A DNA stretch of 5,186 nt, from assembly GCA_005882445.1 (NCBI GenBank), contig VBAN01000329.1, positions 5,751 through 10,936 on the forward strand. Reading direction: 5' to 3'. Positions 4,291 to 5,186 of the stretch are shown here, piece by piece; the first letter of the stretch is position 1; each line of letters opens with the position of its first letter. Origin of the DNA: Candidatus Segetimicrobium genomatis (GTDB lineage: Bacteria > Sysuimicrobiota > Sysuimicrobiia > Sysuimicrobiales > Segetimicrobiaceae). The notes under the pieces were generated by a model. The model had not been told where the DNA came from, ran no database searches, and saw only the letters and a list, made by a program, of their open reading frames with translations. Position numbers and translations under genes: made by a program.

Positions 4291-4716
4291 ATGTTCGGAA
4301 AGTCGAGCAAGGTAGCCCTGCTCCAGAAGGTGCCGCTGTTTCGGGATCTGTCGCGCAAGCGGCTTGAGCGGATCGCCGGGCTCGCCGATGAACTGGATAT
4401 CCCCGCGGGCAAACGGCTGGCGGCCGCCGGCGAGACCGGGCAGGAGCTCTTCGTGATCGTCGACGGGCACGCGACGGTCAAGGCAGGTCGCGGGCGAACG
4501 TCCCGGCTCGGCCCCGGTGAGTTCTTTGGCGAGATGAGTTTGATCGACGGCGGTCCCCGCTCGGCGACCGTGGAGGCGGCGGTGGACATGAAGCTGCTGG
4601 TGGTCGGCCGCCGGGAGTTCTGGTCGCTGTTGAACGCGGCGCCGTCCCTGGGGCTGAAGATCATGAGCACGCTGTCGCGGCGCGTGCGCGAGGCAGAGGC
4701 GACCGTCTCGGCCTAG
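4291..4716 (+). CDS. Single-domain cyclic-nucleotide-binding (CNB) protein, copy 1
   Basis: The 141-residue protein consists almost wholly of one CNB domain of the CRP/PKA-regulatory type. The helix KVPLFRDLSRKRLERIAG (13-30) opens the fold. The beta roll follows, with GETGQELFVIVDGHATV (47-63) and GPGEFFGEMSLIDGGPRSATV (74-94). The latter contains the phosphate-binding cassette, with Glu81 for the ribose and Arg90 for the cyclic phosphate, both present. C-terminal helices run 106-136. There is no helix-turn-helix and no enzyme or channel domain, so it cannot act as a CRP-like activator alone; it may sense cAMP or cGMP for a partner protein. It is cytosolic, with no signal peptide. It is divergent from the ligase (73-bp gap) and converges on a second CNB protein 53 bp away. 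Ligand binding is inferred from the cassette. Confidence 0.85.
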   Translation: MFGKSSKVALLQKVPLFRDLSRKRLERIAGLADELDIPAGKRLAAAGETGQELFVIVDGHATVKAGRGRTSRLGPGEFFGEMSLIDGGPRSATVEAAVDMKLLVVGRREFWSLLNAAPSLGLKIMSTLSRRVREAEATVSA

Positions 4717-4769
4717 GGTCAGGCGCTTTGCGGGTGGCGTGTCCGACAATCTCCTATCAGAAGCGTGGG

Positions 4770-5180
4770 CTAGTGGATTCCCTCGTCGTCCTGGATCCGG
4801 CTCGCCACCGTCTCCAGCAGGCGGATGGCGATGGCCGGGTTGGCGTCCAGGATGCCCTTGAAGTCCCATCGTGTCAGCGCCAGGCAGGTCGTGGGCTCCT
4901 TCGCGACCACCGTCGCTGAGCGGGGAGTCTCCCGCACGAGCGCCAGTTCTCCGAAATAATCTCCTGGACCCAGCGTCCGGATCGTCCGTTCATTGCGCTG
5001 TACGGCGGCCCGTCCCTCTACGATCAGGTAGAAGCCGTGCCCGGCCTCGCCCGCGGAGACAATCGCCGCCCCGGGCTCGTAGCGTCGTTCCTTGATCCCG
5101 TTGGTGATGCGCCGCAGCTGTGCCTCTGGAATGTCGTGAAAGAGAGGGACCTTCTTGAGGTGCGGGACGTGATCGGCCAC
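4770..5180 (-). CDS. Single-domain cyclic-nucleotide-binding (CNB) protein, copy 2
   Basis: The 136-residue CNB-domain protein resembles copy 1: KKVPLF (9-14), GEAGHGFYLIVEGRAAV (44-60) and the cassette GPGDYFGELALVRETPRSATV (71-91), with Glu78 and Arg87 present. The rest of the domain and the C-terminal helix (104-133) follow, and the protein ends in QDDEGIH. It has no DNA-binding or catalytic domain. GTG 5180 is the only start inside the window. The frame stays open for the last six bases, so the true start may lie beyond the edge and an N-terminal extension is possible. The convergent gap to copy 1 is 53 bp with no clear terminator. The cassette is closer to the CNB consensus than copy 1's. 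A partner or output protein might lie outside the window; none is visible here. Confidence 0.83.
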   Translation of the reverse strand: MADHVPHLKKVPLFHDIPEAQLRRITNGIKERRYEPGAAIVSAGEAGHGFYLIVEGRAAVQRNERTIRTLGPGDYFGELALVRETPRSATVVAKEPTTCLALTRWDFKGILDANPAIAIRLLETVASRIQDDEGIH

Positions 5181-5186
5181 GGCAAT

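Noticed and set aside
3243..4367. Long open frame on the plus strand (374 codons) opposite the ligase gene
   Set aside because: The composition is typical of an antisense shadow (Arg, Glu, Pro, His rich) and it runs opposite well-conserved ligase motifs.
1..5186. Insertion sequence, CRISPR array, tRNA or attachment site
   Set aside because: No transposase, terminal inverted repeats, regularly spaced repeats or cloverleaf sequence was found; the short direct repeats seen are isolated pairs.

Overview
The window is GC-rich bacterial DNA, with strong G/C preference at third codon positions and dense, short-spaced genes. It carries six complete or near-complete genes and the 3' end of a seventh. 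No rRNA, tRNA, CRISPR array or mobile element is visible. The phylum cannot be fixed from the sequence. The mix of a geranylgeranyl-reductase-type flavoprotein, a stand-alone ATP-dependent DNA ligase, DoxX and single-domain cyclic-nucleotide-binding proteins is the kind found in GC-rich soil or environmental bacteria; this is inference only.

Left part (1-700): two related small genes lie head to tail. The first is cut by the window edge (1-135). The second is complete (437-640) and encodes a Sec signal peptide followed by a predicted 44-residue mature peptide. The two share a core, MVT[S/G]TTDTxxGVVAGP, that I do not recognise as any known family. Each gene is followed by its own GC-rich hairpin (158-193, a textbook intrinsic terminator; 664-699, weaker). 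The roughly 240-base stretch before the second gene contains a 12-bp perfect palindrome and further potential stems, so it may be a structured leader.

Middle part (730-3194): a FAD-dependent reductase of the geranylgeranyl reductase family (795-2015) is transcribed rightwards and may have its own promoter. It converges on a DoxX-family membrane protein (2194-2706, minus strand). DoxX is divergent from an HxlR-type regulator (2859-3194). The 152-bp gap between them holds two good sigma70-type promoters, both with 17-bp spacers. Their -35 elements are the two strands of one CTTGTCAAG palindrome. An inverted repeat overlaps the doxX -10 and start point. This looks like a compact regulator-target switch, plausibly redox responsive because the regulator has a single cysteine (Cys8) at the position used by sensing members of the family.

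Right part (3177-5186): a 346-residue ATP-dependent DNA ligase (LigC/LigD-ligase type) is on the minus strand, and its 3' end overlaps the regulator's 3' end by 18 bp. No Ku, polymerase or nuclease partner is visible. Divergent from the ligase is a small stand-alone cyclic-nucleotide-binding-domain protein (4291-4716, plus strand). It converges on a second protein of the same fold (4770-5180, minus strand), which begins at or beyond the window edge. Both keep the phosphate-binding cassette but have no DNA-binding or enzymatic output domain.

The most novel-looking element is the tandem small secreted peptide family with its leader. The best resolved regulatory element is the doxX/hxlR divergent promoter.
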